From: Cymodocea nodosa
Lineage: Eukaryota > Streptophyta > Magnoliopsida > Alismatales > Cymodoceaceae
DNA: 64,000 bases
Direction of reading: 5' to 3'
Assembly: GCA_036874045.1 (NCBI GenBank)
Contig: CM072336.1
Span: forward strand, 8,336,501-8,400,500
The stretch's first letter is position 1, and every line of letters starts with the position of its first letter. The notes below the pieces were generated by a model that searched no databases, had not been told where the DNA came from, and was given only the letters and a program-made list of their open reading frames with translations. Position numbers and translations under genes: made by a program. This document shows positions 62,470 to 64,000 of this stretch, piece after piece.

Positions 62470-62764
62470 ACTGTGTTTTTCAACTTCACAACATATTTTA
62501 AACAAAAGCAAAATTTGTTCAATAATCTTTCTTATTTCTTGTTTAAAAACTCAAATCAAACCTTTACAACATAGGCAAAACAAGAAATGAACGAACATTT
62601 TGATCCTCATAAATCAAAATATCTTCGCCCTCTGCAGGTTTTGGGTTGATTATATTAGTGTCCATCACATAGAAAAACAAAGGCTGAAACTTGAAGATGT
62701 CAGCTACTGCAACTTATGTTGTTTCTTCCATCTTAGTAGGGTCAAGTCAGACAGAGTAAGTCCT
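62470..62764 (-). other. Spacer and 3' UTR of the B2-type cyclin
   Basis: Sequence between the LTR end of element G and the cyclin stop codon, about 295 bp. It should hold the cyclin 3' UTR. No other feature was seen. Confidence 0.5.
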
Positions 62765-63921
62765 CTACTGTTGATGCATTGCATCCAAGAGGAAGAGTGC
62801 TGGTTCATATTTTGCTGCAAATCCAAACCTGAAGGTGTTGTACTTCCTATAAACTCCAGTAAGCTTACCAGTCCCTGCTCTCTGATGAAAATCCACCATC
62901 ATTCTAGAGCACTCTCTGCATCATTGGAACTTTTATAAAACATGAAAGAAAAAGAAACATAAGTGGCACGGAAAATATTTAAGTACATACAAAAGCTGCT
63001 CCTCTTTATAACAAGTATGTAATTCACTACATTTGTTCCAATGTCTCATCCCCGTGAGTGTAGTCTGAGCGGTGTAGATGGCAGCAGCGGCAAGCAACGA
63101 AGGCTGGAACTTGAGCATGCCATATTCCACAAGACATAGCTCAATGATGAAGAAGGAAAGGAGCTCCAACTGTTTACAAATCAAGACAACTGTGTTATAG
63201 ATGATGAACAAACATCAAATCAAGCAAGTATCCAAAGTCTGCTGTGATAGAGAGAGAGCATTGGACCTTCTTATCAGAATTTGTTGCCTTTAGAAACCTC
63301 CTCATGAAGACGTATGGAGTTGGTACAGACATGTTGAACTTCAAAGTGTTAACTATTAGTATCTCCTGCAAATCAATTTGATAATTTAGCATTTTGACAG
63401 TTAACATGGGTCACTTGAGCTTCAGACTTGGCATTATTTTATTCTACGATTGACTGCACAGTATAAACATACACGTAGAAAAAGGCAAATTGAATCGATT
63501 TATGCGCTTGTTTTACTTACCATATCAAGGACCTCTTTTCTTGTGTAGGCTCGATCAGATATCAGGATGAGATCATCCACCACTGGGACTGATACCTCCT
63601 CATATTTACAAGCAAGCAGCATGGCCGTCACCCCAACCAACTGCAGCTTCTTCCTGACAACGGTTTGTTGTTCCAGAAATCTGTCAATGATATTAACAGT
63701 CAAGAACAAGGTCTCGTCCATAAGCTCGAACTTGTAATGTACCTGCACGAATACATGCCTCAGACAAAAGGAAGAAAAAATCATCTTTTCCACTAAATAT
63801 TGGCAGAATAGATGAACGTCAAGTTTATTACCTCGATAAGCCAGTCTATCAAAATTGAGCGCATCTTTTCATTAATATCAATTTGGTTAGACATATAGTT
63901 GGGAAAGACACACGAAGAAAT
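62765..63921 (-). CDS. CYCB2: B2-type mitotic cyclin, C-terminal five exons (5' end outside window)
   Basis: Regulatory subunit of cyclin-dependent kinases driving G2/M. Visible exons, in order of transcription: 63832-63921, 63521-63742, 63267-63365, 62991-63169, 62765-62915. All have GT-AG junctions in phase and total 247 codons before the TAG. Exon 1 here ([20 protein letters not shown], then ILIDWLIE) and exon 2 ([40 protein letters not shown]) form the cyclin box. The next exons ([40 protein letters not shown]) form the C-terminal cyclin fold. The end [20 protein letters not shown] and a short tail match plant CYCB2 proteins. MR..LIDWL and KYEE, typical for CDK binding, are intact. The destruction box and N terminus lie to the right, outside the window. 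Confidence 0.95.
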
Positions 63922-64000
63922 CTGCAGGAACCAATGATAATTGTTAGGGGCTTTTTAATTACTTCCAATGAAGTAACCAAGGCAGTAGTAGTAATCTCTT

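Overview
This is a nuclear plant chromosome segment. It has spliced host genes with GT-AG introns, plant-type gene families and dense copia LTR retrotransposons. Very GC-rich 5' coding ends (GCP3, the NPH3 fragment) beside very AT-rich spacers fit a monocot better than a eudicot, but the species cannot be fixed from sequence alone. No organellar, bacterial or CRISPR sequence was seen.

Layout. (1) 68-740 (+): the last two exons of an ATP sulfurylase gene. (2) 3567-34903 (-): a complete sialyltransferase-like gene (SIA2 type) of 12 coding exons, 1,320 coding nt and 439 aa. It is stretched over 31.3 kb because four introns (6.0, 8.2, 8.9 and 5.0 kb) hold repeats and nested copia elements. All exon phases agree, so the host gene looks functional although none of the intronic elements is. 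(3) 36526-41969 (-): an old copia element with long LTRs. (4) 43470-46121 (-): a complete two-exon gamma-tubulin complex protein 3 gene (852 aa). (5) 47-55 kb: DNA transposon graveyard with a hAT relic, a broken PIF/Harbinger element and a short hAT-type element inserted in the PIF transposase with a perfect 8-bp target duplication. (6) 55716-62469: a degenerate LTR element. Its left LTR contains a 1.35-kb insertion carrying an NPH3/BTB gene fragment, bracketed by a perfect 62-bp direct repeat. Its interior holds a coding relic of unrecognised family on the opposite strand. (7) 62765-63921 (-): the last five exons of a B2-type cyclin, running off the right edge.

The host genes are unrelated housekeeping functions (sulfate activation, Golgi glycosylation, microtubule nucleation, mitotic control) and share no visible pathway. 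The main biological interest is structural: a giant transposon-filled gene that stays intact, a decayed tandem copy of one of its exons that could act as a poison exon, a long inverted duplication in another intron, and the insertion with a 62-bp repeat. No clear new defence or metabolic system was found. The best candidates for something undescribed are the unassigned coding relic at 58.9-59.6 kb and the 62-bp-flanked insertion.
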